From Biformimicrobium ophioploci (GTDB lineage Bacteria > Pseudomonadota > Gammaproteobacteria > Pseudomonadales > Cellvibrionaceae): 64,000 bases of DNA. The DNA lies in the NCBI RefSeq assembly GCF_030270605.1, contig NZ_BSYJ01000002.1:620001-684000 (forward strand), in the 5' to 3' direction. Both the position numbers and the translations under genes were made by a program. Of this stretch, positions 1 through 7,694 are shown one piece after another. The notes under the pieces were generated by a model. It was not told the origin of the DNA. It saw nothing but the letters and a program-made list of their open reading frames with translations, and searched no databases. Numbering within the stretch: the stretch's first letter is position 1; each line of letters opens with the position of its first letter.

Positions 1-1
1 G

Positions 2-307
2 CTGGAGGGGGAGTGCGAAGACGGCCCGAGCGGCCCACTCTGGGGGCGTGGCCGTAACCTGGCAACCGGTGCCCAGGGGGAACTGGAAGCAACCGTTATC
101 GGAGGCTGGCCTGGCTGGGCAGATATGCTCGAGCATGCCGGTTTGCAGCAGGAGCGCCGCTCGCTGGTACTGTCGCCACACAGCTTTCGCTTTGAACTGG
201 ACGGCAACGATCTGGTACTCGAATTTGCATTGCCGGTGGGCGCCTTCGCGACCGCTGTGCTGGGCGAGTTTGCACAGCTCAATAACCTTGGGGCGGCAGG
301 GGCTTAA
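2..307 (+). CDS. truD: tRNA pseudouridine(13) synthase TruD, C-terminal part (cut by window start)
   Basis: The frame is open from the first complete codon at position 2 and ends at TAA 305-307, giving about 101 residues. The segment with WPGWADMLEHAGL, RRSLVL, FRFELDGNDLVLEF and ALPVGAFATAVL matches the C-terminal end of TruD, which converts uridine 13 of tRNA-Glu to pseudouridine. The catalytic region lies upstream of the window and is not visible. In relatives truD is followed by surE and then pcm; here the next gene is pcm itself, about 160 bases downstream. Identification rests on the characteristic C-terminal residues and on the neighbourhood. Confidence 0.88.
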   Translation: MEGECEDGPSGPLWGRGRNLATGAQGELEATVIGGWPGWADMLEHAGLQQERRSLVLSPHSFRFELDGNDLVLEFALPVGAFATAVLGEFAQLNNLGAAGA

Positions 308-466
308 ATCCGCCAATTGGTGATATAGTTCCATGGTTCCCGTGATCTACCTCACGGTCACGGAGCGCTGCCGGGCAAATTGGGGATTCGGTAGCGTCAG
401 GCAATAATAAAAACACTTGGTAATGGAGAACTTGCCGTGGATCGGCTGAGAGTCGAAGGGGTCGGA

Positions 467-1111
467 ATGACCTCGCAACGTACACGCAACCGCCTGATAC
501 AGCGTCTCGCCGACGAGGGCATCTCTGATGCGCGGGTGCTGGAAGTCATGGCAAATACCCCCAGACACCTTTTTATTGAGGAGGCCCTGGCAATCAGGGC
601 TTACGAAGATACCGCCCTTCCGATCGGCTTTGGCCAGACCATTTCCCAGCCCTATATTGTGGCCCGCATGACGGAGCTGCTGATCCAGCGCGCCAAGCGC
701 CTGGACAAGGTACTGGAAGTGGGTACAGGTTCCGGTTACCAGACCGCCATTCTGGCGCCACTGGTTGAAAAACTGTATTCCGTGGAGCGCATTGAGCCCC
801 TTCTCTTAAAAGCCAGAAAACTGCTGGGTGAGCTCGGGTTGCGCTCGGTGGAATTCCGCTTGAGCGATGGCAGCCTTGGCTGGGCAGAAGAAGCACCGTT
901 CGACGCCATCCTGTCTGCCGCCGCACCGGCAACCATCCCCGCGGAACTAAAGAGCCAGTTGGCGCCGGACGGCGTGCTGGTGATCCCCGTCGGCAGCGAC
1001 ATCCAGCACCTTACTGTGGTCACGCGAGAGGGCGACAGTGATAAGTTCACAGTGGAGCGGGTGGAGCCGGTGCGTTTCGTGCCCCTGGTTGCTGGTGTTG
1101 TGCGCCAGTAA
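467..1111 (+). CDS. pcm: protein-L-isoaspartate O-methyltransferase
   Basis: A cytoplasmic repair enzyme that methylates isoaspartyl residues in aged proteins using S-adenosylmethionine. The product starts [14 protein letters not shown] as in Pseudomonas Pcm. It carries [18 protein letters not shown] (substrate side) and the SAM-binding [13 protein letters not shown], and ends with the RFVPLVAGV segment, so it is full length (214 residues). I prefer ATG 467 because the conserved N terminus begins there and an AAGGGG ribosome-binding site precedes it. GTG 437 would add ten residues in the same frame. It sits in the truD-pcm-nlpD-rpoS neighbourhood, but without surE. Confidence 0.93.
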   Translation: MTSQRTRNRLIQRLADEGISDARVLEVMANTPRHLFIEEALAIRAYEDTALPIGFGQTISQPYIVARMTELLIQRAKRLDKVLEVGTGSGYQTAILAPLVEKLYSVERIEPLLLKARKLLGELGLRSVEFRLSDGSLGWAEEAPFDAILSAAAPATIPAELKSQLAPDGVLVIPVGSDIQHLTVVTREGDSDKFTVERVEPVRFVPLVAGVVRQ

Positions 1112-1184
1112 GCGCCGACAGTGCGACGGCCGAGAACGGTCGTACAGCGGCGCGACACGATAGATACATAAAAAGACACTTAAT

Positions 1185-2129
1185 ATGAACAAGCATTATC
1201 TTGGGGTCGCGGCGAAGGGTGCTGCGATGGGTGCGGCAGATGTGGTGCCCGGCGTGTCCGGGGGCACCATCGCCTTTATCACCGGGATCTATGAAGAGCT
1301 GCTGGAATCACTCAGCAGCCTCGGGGTCAAGACCGTTCGCACCCTGTTCAGCGACGGCATTGCCGCTGCTTGGAAGCAGTGCAATGGCAATTTCCTGCTG
1401 GCACTGTTTGCCGGTGTGCTCCTCAGCATTTTCACCCTGGCCAAGGTTATCAGTCTGGGGCTCGAGCACTACCCGATCGTCGTCTGGGCCTTCTTTTTCG
1501 GGTTGATCCTGGCGTCTGTGCTCCCGCTGTCGCGCAAGATGGGCAAGTGGGCCTGGCGTGACTGGGTCGCGCTGGTGCTGGGGTTACTGCTGGCATTCGC
1601 GGTCAGCGAACTGCGGCCGACTGAGGTCTCACCAACTCCCCTCAACCTCTTTCTCGGTGGATGTATCGCGATTTGCGCGATGATCCTGCCCGGCATTTCC
1701 GGGGCGTTCATCTTATTGATCGTGGGGCTCTATCCCGATGTGCTGGAAGCGGTGCACAACTTCGATCTGGGCAAACTGATCTTCGTGGGTCTCGGTGCAA
1801 TCACCGGGCTGATGCTGTTCAGCAGGGTGTTGGTATGGCTGCTGCACCATTTTCACAATGTGACGCTGGCGTTTCTTGTTGGCATCCTGATCGGTAGCCT
1901 GAAAATCGTCTGGCCCTGGAAGCTGGCAAGCGCTGGCGGTGGAGAGGGCGAGGGCGCGCGGATTGAACTGATGAGCAATGTGCCGCCGTGGGTGTTTGCT
2001 ACCGAAACAGGGCAGCCTTCCTACCTCGTTGCCGCATGTGTGGCCGCGCTGGTTGGTGCCGCGCTGGTGATACTGATCGAAAAGCTGGGTTATGACAGCG
2101 CTGGTCAAACGGGTTCGCAAAATGTTTAA
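1185..2129 (+). CDS. DUF368 family undecaprenyl-phosphate transporter (PopT-type)
   Basis: A 314-residue polytopic inner-membrane protein. The N terminus has the DUF368 signature GAAMGAADVVPGVSGGT, repeated in inverted form near residues 160-175 as CAMILPGISGAFILL, which suggests the two-fold pseudosymmetry of this family. Several hydrophobic segments follow. DUF368 proteins (PopT) have been shown in other bacteria to return undecaprenyl phosphate across the inner membrane for recycling in peptidoglycan and O-antigen synthesis. The gene lies about 70 bases after pcm and may be cotranscribed with it. It is not a usual member of the pcm-nlpD interval. Family assignment is firm; lipid transport is inferred from the family. 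Confidence 0.88.
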   Translation: MNKHYLGVAAKGAAMGAADVVPGVSGGTIAFITGIYEELLESLSSLGVKTVRTLFSDGIAAAWKQCNGNFLLALFAGVLLSIFTLAKVISLGLEHYPIVVWAFFFGLILASVLPLSRKMGKWAWRDWVALVLGLLLAFAVSELRPTEVSPTPLNLFLGGCIAICAMILPGISGAFILLIVGLYPDVLEAVHNFDLGKLIFVGLGAITGLMLFSRVLVWLLHHFHNVTLAFLVGILIGSLKIVWPWKLASAGGGEGEGARIELMSNVPPWVFATETGQPSYLVAACVAALVGAALVILIEKLGYDSAGQTGSQNV

Positions 2130-2246
2130 CACTGGCGTCCCGATGGCGCACACGGAAGCACATATGCGTCAGCGGCAGGACGGAATATCGGAAAAGCGGG
2201 TGCCGACGGGCTTTTAAAAGGCATTCTGATTACTTTTCGTTATACA

Positions 2247-2281
2247 ATTTTCCGATAAACCGGGTTTTTTGATCGGAAAAT
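2247..2281. promoter_or_regulatory. 10-bp perfect inverted repeat upstream of nlpD
   Basis: ATTTTCCGAT at 2247-2256 and its exact reverse complement ATCGGAAAAT at 2272-2281 flank a 15-base T-rich spacer. The repeat lies between the DUF368 gene and nlpD, about 90 bases before the chosen nlpD start. It could be an operator for a dimeric regulator or an RNA hairpin. Only the inverted repeat itself is observed; the rest of the 2130-2370 interval shows no gene. Confidence 0.45.
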
Positions 2282-2370
2282 AGAATAAAGAATTCACAAA
2301 ACTTTCACATTTAGTGGGGCAGGGCAGTTTGGGGCAGTGCAGATTCGCAACTTGCGAAACCGGTAAATCG

Positions 2371-3150
2371 GTGAAGATTTTTACCTTGCTCCTTTTGGTT
2401 GTGGCTCTGGCTGCCTGCAGCGGTACTCTTGCTCCAACAGAATCCCTGGAACCGCCACCGCCGAGAAATATTTCCTACCATATTGTGGGAAAAGGGGAGA
2501 CTTTGTACTCCATAGCCTGGAGGTATGGCAAAGATTACAGGCAACTCGCGGCCATTAATGGCATTGGCCGGAGTTACGAGATTTTCCCCGGACAAAAGCT
2601 GCGCCTACGCGGTGAGGCGGCGGCTTCGCAGGCCTCCATCCCGTCATCCGGCAGCGCACTGCGCGCGTCGGCCAAGCGCGCCCCGTCTGCGGTCAAGCGG
2701 ACTGCGTCCGCAAATAAGCGCTTAAAATATTTAACACCGAAGAAGAAATCCCCGCCGCCCGCGCCCACCGCCAAGCATGCCATTACCTGGCACTGGCCGA
2801 GTAACGGCCGAATTCTGAGCAGGTTCCGTAGCGGCAGTGCTCCACACAAGGGTGTTGATATCGCCGGACAAAAGGGGGAACCTGTCTTGGCAGCGGCTGA
2901 TGGCACAGTGATTTACGCCGGCAGTGCGCTCAGGGGCTACGGCAACCTGCTCATTATCAAGCACACCGAGGAATACCTTAGTGCTTACGCCCACAACGAC
3001 AGGTTACTTGTCGGTGAGGGCGAGCGGATCAAAGCGGGCCAGAAAATTGCGGAGTTGGGCTCAAGTGGCACAGACCGCAATAAACTGCACTTTGAAATCC
3101 GCCATAATGGCAATCCGGTTGACCCTATGGCATACCTGAGACCGCGCTAG
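2371..3150 (+). CDS. nlpD: murein hydrolase activator NlpD (LysM + degenerate LytM lipoprotein)
   Basis: An outer-membrane lipoprotein that activates the septal amidase AmiC. From GTG 2371 the protein (259 residues) begins with a lipoprotein signal ending LAAC. A LysM domain follows (YHIVGKGETLYSIAWRYG, then NGIGRSYEIFPGQKL), then a Lys/Ala/Pro-rich linker and a C-terminal M23/LytM domain. In the LytM domain HKGVD keeps the first zinc-ligand pair, but the later HxH motif reads KLHFE, so one ligand is missing and the domain should be non-catalytic, as in other NlpD. An upstream GTG at 2314 is in frame but would place charged residues before the lipoprotein signal. It sits directly upstream of rpoS, as in most gammaproteobacteria, where an rpoS promoter often lies inside nlpD. 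Confidence 0.92.
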   Translation: MKIFTLLLLVVALAACSGTLAPTESLEPPPPRNISYHIVGKGETLYSIAWRYGKDYRQLAAINGIGRSYEIFPGQKLRLRGEAAASQASIPSSGSALRASAKRAPSAVKRTASANKRLKYLTPKKKSPPPAPTAKHAITWHWPSNGRILSRFRSGSAPHKGVDIAGQKGEPVLAAADGTVIYAGSALRGYGNLLIIKHTEEYLSAYAHNDRLLVGEGERIKAGQKIAELGSSGTDRNKLHFEIRHNGNPVDPMAYLRPR

Positions 3151-3351
3151 GCGTTCGGATTAAATATTCGGCCAGCAGTGCCAACAGTTTTACTGCGCAA
3201 ATAATAAATGGATTTTGATTCCGTCGTTGCAGGTACGTGTGGTAGGGAGACATGAAGTCCCCTGTATCCAGCAAGGTTCGGGATAGAGCAACAACGAACT
3301 TGCTTCGTGAGCATTGATTAAATGCAGTCGGAGTTACGAGGAGTTGGGGAT

Positions 3352-4404
3352 ATGGAAGCGCAACAGCAGCAGGATTTATCTGCAGAAAAAGAGAATGTAA
3401 CCAACCGGGCCGAGGCACCAGAGACTGGTTCCGAAGCTCCCGCCAAGCCAAAACAGAAACGCAAGAAAAGTACCAAGGTACGTTCGATAAGTACCACTAT
3501 CAGTACCAACCGTGATGCCAGCAAATCCAAGCGGATTCTGGATGATGGTAACGGACGATTCGCAAAATCGCTGGACGCTACCCAGCTCTACCTGAATGAG
3601 ATCGGATTTTCACCGCTGCTGTCGGCGGAGGAAGAGGTCTACTATGCGCGCAAGGCATTGCGCGGCGATGGTGCAGCGCGCAAGCGGATGATCGAGAGTA
3701 ACCTTCGCCTGGTGGTCAAGATTGCACGACGTTACGTCAGTCGCGGCCTTGCGCTGCTGGACCTGATCGAGGAAGGCAATCTCGGCCTGATCCGGGCGGT
3801 GGAGAAGTTTGATCCTGAGCGAGGGTTCCGCTTCTCGACCTATGCAACCTGGTGGATTCGTCAGACCATCGAGCGGGCCATCATGAACCAGACCCGCACG
3901 ATCCGGCTGCCCATTCACGTGGTCAAGGAGCTCAATGTTTACCTGCGAGCAGCGCGCGAGCTGGCCCAGAAGCTGGACCATGAGCCGAGCCCTGAAGAAA
4001 TCGCCAACCTGCTGGAGAAACCTGTTGAAGACGTTGAGCGTATGCTCGGTCTGAACGAGCGGGTGACCTCAGTGGATACCCCGATCGGGCCGACTTCGGA
4101 AAAGACGCTGGTGGATACCATCCCGGACCAGCAAGTGTCAGACCCGGCCGAGCTTTTGCAGGACTCTGACCTGTTCGACAGCATTGACCGCTGGTTGACC
4201 GAGTTGCCGGAAAAACAGCGCGAAGTGGTAAGCCGTCGGTTTGGTCTGCGTGGCTTTGAAGCCAGTACCCTGGAAGAAGTTGGCCGGGAAATCGGCCTGA
4301 CTCGCGAGCGGGTGCGCCAGATCCAGGTGGATGCGCTGAAGCGCCTGCGCGAGATGATGGAAAAGCAGGGGCTGGATAGCCACTCGCTGTTTGCCAATAT
4401 GTAG
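3352..4404 (+). CDS. rpoS: RNA polymerase sigma factor RpoS
   Basis: The stationary-phase and general-stress sigma factor. The 350-residue product has a low-complexity polar N terminus rich in Gln, Glu and Lys. Region 1.2 is [16 protein letters not shown]; region 2 has [30 protein letters not shown] and [17 protein letters not shown]; region 4 has [21 protein letters not shown] chose ATG 3352 because ACGAGGAG at about 3336-3343 lies eight bases upstream. ATG 3322, in the same frame, lacks such a site. The 200-base gap after nlpD leaves room for a 5' leader of the kind involved in post-transcriptional control in relatives, but I cannot identify an sRNA pairing site. Confidence 0.95.
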   Translation: MEAQQQQDLSAEKENVTNRAEAPETGSEAPAKPKQKRKKSTKVRSISTTISTNRDASKSKRILDDGNGRFAKSLDATQLYLNEIGFSPLLSAEEEVYYARKALRGDGAARKRMIESNLRLVVKIARRYVSRGLALLDLIEEGNLGLIRAVEKFDPERGFRFSTYATWWIRQTIERAIMNQTRTIRLPIHVVKELNVYLRAARELAQKLDHEPSPEEIANLLEKPVEDVERMLGLNERVTSVDTPIGPTSEKTLVDTIPDQQVSDPAELLQDSDLFDSIDRWLTELPEKQREVVSRRFGLRGFEASTLEEVGREIGLTRERVRQIQVDALKRLREMMEKQGLDSHSLFANM

Positions 4405-4437
4405 CACTGTCGGATACGCAAACGCGTTTACCGGATG

Positions 4438-4463
4438 AAAGCCCGCATTTTGCGGGCTTTTTC
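4438..4463. terminator. bidirectional Rho-independent terminator between rpoS and ydbL
   Basis: GCCCGCA (4441-4447) and TGCGGGC (4451-4457) form a 7-bp stem with a three-base loop. It is followed by TTTTT on the plus strand and preceded by AAA, so it can terminate both rpoS and the converging ydbL operon. Confidence 0.85.
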
Positions 4464-4487
4464 GTTCAAGCTGTTTGCGCCCCGATT

Positions 4488-4811
4488 CTATTTCCGCACC
4501 CAGTTGCCCTGTGCGTTCTCATAGTACTGGCCTTTCTGCAGGCGTGCTTCGAGTTTCTCTGCTGCACGGGCAGCAACCTGTTCGACGGAAATGTTGTTGC
4601 GCTTGGCGATCTCCGCATATTTCTTGCGCCGGGCGTGGTTGACCTTCGCCACCAGTTTATCCACCCCTTCCTCGGCACGAATGACGGCGATGTAGCCACT
4701 GTTGGCCTCACCGACCAGTCCCTGGGCCTGGGCGTCCTTGAGTGTCAGCGCCACCGCGGGCAGTGACAGGGCAAGGCACAGGATCAATAGCGCTCCCTGA
4801 AATTTCTTCAT
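4488..4811 (-). CDS. ydbL: YdbL family DUF1318 periplasmic protein
   Basis: A 107-residue protein with an N-terminal signal peptide (MKKFQGALLILCLALSLPAVA) followed by a DUF1318 domain: LKDAQAQGLVGEANSGYIA, then a basic helix NHARRKKYAEIAKRN and a terminal GQYYENAQGNWVRK. In E. coli YdbL is made from the same operon as YdbH and YnbE and is reported to assist their assembly. The AGGAGG ribosome-binding site of this gene contains the stop codon region of ynbE, so the two are probably translationally coupled. It is the last gene of the operon and ends at the shared terminator with rpoS. Confidence 0.88.
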   Translation of the reverse strand: MKKFQGALLILCLALSLPAVALTLKDAQAQGLVGEANSGYIAVIRAEEGVDKLVAKVNHARRKKYAEIAKRNNISVEQVAARAAEKLEARLQKGQYYENAQGNWVRK

Positions 4812-4820
4812 GATTCCCTC

Positions 4821-5012
4821 CTAGAAAATATCGTCTTCGTCAGAGATGAGTTCTTCGAGTTCGCGGTCTACCTTGACACGGATTTCGTGCTCAATCTTGA
4901 CGTTCAGGTTGACGGTTATCGGCTCGCTCGGGGCCTGGACCGCAACCGTCGGTGTACAGCCGGCGGTGATGCCAGCCGCTAACAACAGCGCCAGCAAGGC
5001 GTTTGATTTCAT
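4821..5012 (-). CDS. ynbE: YnbE family outer-membrane lipoprotein
   Basis: A 63-residue lipoprotein. The signal ends with the lipobox ITAGC, and the mature part contains VNLNVKIEHEIRVKVDRELEELI, the short beta-forming segment typical of YnbE. In E. coli YnbE sits in the outer membrane and extends the YdbH beta-groove, completing an intermembrane phospholipid bridge. ATG 5012 is preferred over the adjacent GTG 5015 because of spacing from the GGGAGAG ribosome-binding site. It lies between ydbH and ydbL on the same strand, the same order as in E. coli. The C terminus is unusually acidic (SDEDDIF). Confidence 0.88.
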   Translation of the reverse strand: MKSNALLALLLAAGITAGCTPTVAVQAPSEPITVNLNVKIEHEIRVKVDRELEELISDEDDIF

Positions 5013-5116
5013 CACTCTCTCCCTTTGCTCGACCCGCCTTTACACGGGCAGGCTGGCCGTAGCCATGACCAGTTAAAGATTAGGTTATTGTTTCTGAATC
5101 GTGCCTGAACCTGCCT

Positions 5117-7528
5117 CTATCGCAGGCTGTCTTCCAGCGATTCCGTCAGATCGCGGCTGGCCTGTAGTGATCGCAACATCTGCAGAATGTTGTTCTCCAC
5201 ATTCAGGTTAAGGATCAAGTCGCGATTTTTATCCAGTGAGGCGCTTTTCCCGACGAGCCGCAGCCCGAGCCTGAGGTCACCTGATGTGGGGTAGTCGATG
5301 CTGCCCGTCAGCTCCCGGAAGTGGTAATCCTCCAGCGCTCCGGCAAGCAAGGCCAGTTGCGCGTTGCTTGCCAGCGTCCCCGGCGAGAAGGCGCCATAGT
5401 AACGCAGTTCACCGCCGGGCGCGTGGCTGCGCAGCTTGCCATCCTCGACGATCACGCCGCCATCGGTAAAGCTGAGGGGTAGTTGCAGGTCGACTGTTCC
5501 CGTCATGGAGAGTCCTTTCATCGCCAGAGCATCCCCGAGTGCCCCGAGGCGCAGTCCGTTGACAGTCACGGGGAAGACTCCTTCATCACCCGGCACAAGA
5601 AGCGGTGCGCTGACGTCGCCGTCGAGAAGCCTGGCCCCGAATTGTTCGATACGGGGTAATTTATTACTTCCTCTTGCGACGACCCGCATTTTAATATTTT
5701 CAATCGGGATACCCGGGTCGAATTTTTTGATCGTAAGTGGCAGCGCATAGCGAACGGCTCCGGCAGAACCGTCATACTCGATCCGACCGCTGGTGCTGAG
5801 CCCTGTTGCGAAACTGTCGCGGTGTGTAATCGCGAGCTGCGATGCGTCCAGATCCAGCGTCGCTTTCAGTGTGTGCGGGCTCCAGTCGACAGCCCCCTTG
5901 CCGGAGAGAGTGCCATGTAGAAGATTAACGGGCAGGCCTTTGACCAGGTTGGCGAGTGATTGTTTTTCTGAAAACTCTATGGACGGAACGGCGAATGTTA
6001 CCTCGCCCACATGCTTTTCCAGTGAATGTGTACCCTCGATTTTGAGGCGCGCATGCTGGGCGACACTCAGGTTCAGTTGCCCGTGCAATTGATCCCCGGC
6101 GAGGCGTATGGAGCCGTTGACTTCTGGGGCGGTAATGGTTTTCCCATGGGATCTTGCGCTCAGCGCACGGCTACTGAAATCGATATGCGCCACATCACCC
6201 TCTACCCGTAATTCCCGTACCTGCAGTTTTCCGTCAGTTAATTCGAGGTTTGGCAATGTCAGCCAGTCGATCGGGAGTTCTACATCCTGCACACGGCATT
6301 GCCGTGACATCGGATGGCATGCAACTTCGCCGGTGTCTATTTCGAGGAGCTGTTCCGAATCGGACCCCGAACTGGAACCGGTCAGTGAAACGCTGGTAGA
6401 CGGTGCGATGATTTCTGTAATGCCAGTGCTGAAGCTGGCAGTAATCTTTGCCGGTTGAGGCAGGGCCAGGTCAATGCGGGTGGGCGCAGTGAGGCCTATC
6501 TGTCTTATGGCATCCGGCCATGGTTGATTGCCGGTGTCCGCGGCAGGCAATGCAATCGCCTGAGGGCCGACCGTAGCCAGTTCGATATTGAACGGGCTTT
6601 CGAGTGACAGCTGGCCCAACTGGCGCAGGGTGACAGGGCCCGCGCTGGTGATGGTGAAAGTCTTGCCAGTGTCGGCATTGGTGGCCTGTAGCGGCTTGGC
6701 GGCGACGGAAGCCTGCAGTGCGCGTATTGCACTGAGGTCAGTCAGGTTGTCGGTAAATCGCCAGTGCGCAGAGAAAATCGTGTGGCCGCTCAGGCGCCAT
6801 CTGCCCGCACTGATTCTTGCTGTTGGACTGGCCCCGCCGCGCAGCTCGGCGATCCAGTCCCGCTTTTGTTTCTGGAGCTCAAGCGTTGTGTGCAGTGTGG
6901 GTTTGTCGCCTGGCTCTGAGGGGTGAAAGCGGACGCTTGCCAGCAGGCCCTCGCGTTGGTCGGCGCCGAGATCGAGATCGACGGACAGTTGATGCAGCGG
7001 GTGGGTTACCGCCAGCTGGTAATTCTGCTGTTGCGTATCACGCAGTAGTGTTGCCGAGACATGGTCCCGGATACCGGGCAAACTCAGTGATTCAATGGCC
7101 AGCGATAACTGCGGCACACTGCCCAGAGCCTTGAGCAGGTCCGTAACCGGCAGCGCCGGTAACAGCTTCGAATCCTGTGTCGCGGGGGCCTGCACTGGTG
7201 TCTGCCCGTGTACCTCTTCAACGGCGGTGTGCCGGATGCGGATTGTGTAGTGAGGCGCTGCGGCCCACAGGCCGGCATTGTCGATATTGATGCCTGAAAG
7301 GCGTAGGCGATAGAGGTTGCGAAGCGTTACTTCAGCGGAGCCAATGTGAGTGGCTTGCGCTCCGATCCGTGTGTCCCCAACATGGGTGAGTTCGATGCCG
7401 TGCTTCTGCAGCCAGTGGTTGGCTGCGGGTTGCAGCCAGCTGTGTCGCGCGATCCAGAGTGCGCTGATAACAATAATCAACATTGTTATTAAAGCGAAAA
7501 GCGACAGGGCAATGCGACGCATCGACAT
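5117..7528 (-). CDS. ydbH: YdbH family AsmA-like intermembrane phospholipid transport protein
   Basis: An 803-residue protein with one N-terminal membrane anchor (about residues 5-27) followed by a long repetitive beta-strand-rich periplasmic part. The C-terminal third carries the conserved dicarboxylate-like DUF748/YdbH region, with LVPGDEGVFPVTVNGLRLG and FSPGTLASNAQLALLAGALEDYHF. YdbH, TamB and YhdP are the three AsmA-like bridges thought to move phospholipids from the inner to the outer membrane in E. coli. It is the first gene of ydbH-ynbE-ydbL, with about 100 bases between it and ynbE, and it diverges from the GGT-like gene. Length is slightly below the E. coli protein. Function is inferred from family and operon order. 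Confidence 0.87.
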   Translation of the reverse strand: MSMRRIALSLFALITMLIIVISALWIARHSWLQPAANHWLQKHGIELTHVGDTRIGAQATHIGSAEVTLRNLYRLRLSGINIDNAGLWAAAPHYTIRIRHTAVEEVHGQTPVQAPATQDSKLLPALPVTDLLKALGSVPQLSLAIESLSLPGIRDHVSATLLRDTQQQNYQLAVTHPLHQLSVDLDLGADQREGLLASVRFHPSEPGDKPTLHTTLELQKQKRDWIAELRGGASPTARISAGRWRLSGHTIFSAHWRFTDNLTDLSAIRALQASVAAKPLQATNADTGKTFTITSAGPVTLRQLGQLSLESPFNIELATVGPQAIALPAADTGNQPWPDAIRQIGLTAPTRIDLALPQPAKITASFSTGITEIIAPSTSVSLTGSSSGSDSEQLLEIDTGEVACHPMSRQCRVQDVELPIDWLTLPNLELTDGKLQVRELRVEGDVAHIDFSSRALSARSHGKTITAPEVNGSIRLAGDQLHGQLNLSVAQHARLKIEGTHSLEKHVGEVTFAVPSIEFSEKQSLANLVKGLPVNLLHGTLSGKGAVDWSPHTLKATLDLDASQLAITHRDSFATGLSTSGRIEYDGSAGAVRYALPLTIKKFDPGIPIENIKMRVVARGSNKLPRIEQFGARLLDGDVSAPLLVPGDEGVFPVTVNGLRLGALGDALAMKGLSMTGTVDLQLPLSFTDGGVIVEDGKLRSHAPGGELRYYGAFSPGTLASNAQLALLAGALEDYHFRELTGSIDYPTSGDLRLGLRLVGKSASLDKNRDLILNLNVENNILQMLRSLQASRDLTESLEDSLR

Positions 7529-7694
7529 AATTCAACGGATGTAGTTTATTTAAGGCACTGTCAATTATGACCTTGATGCGGATCGAATCGCTCACTCTGC
7601 GGGCGCAGCTGGCATGCAAGTCCATCCGGATACAGGAAGAATAAACGATCCGCCGGCGCTGCAGGCGCCTATTTACATAAATTAAGGGAAGGCT

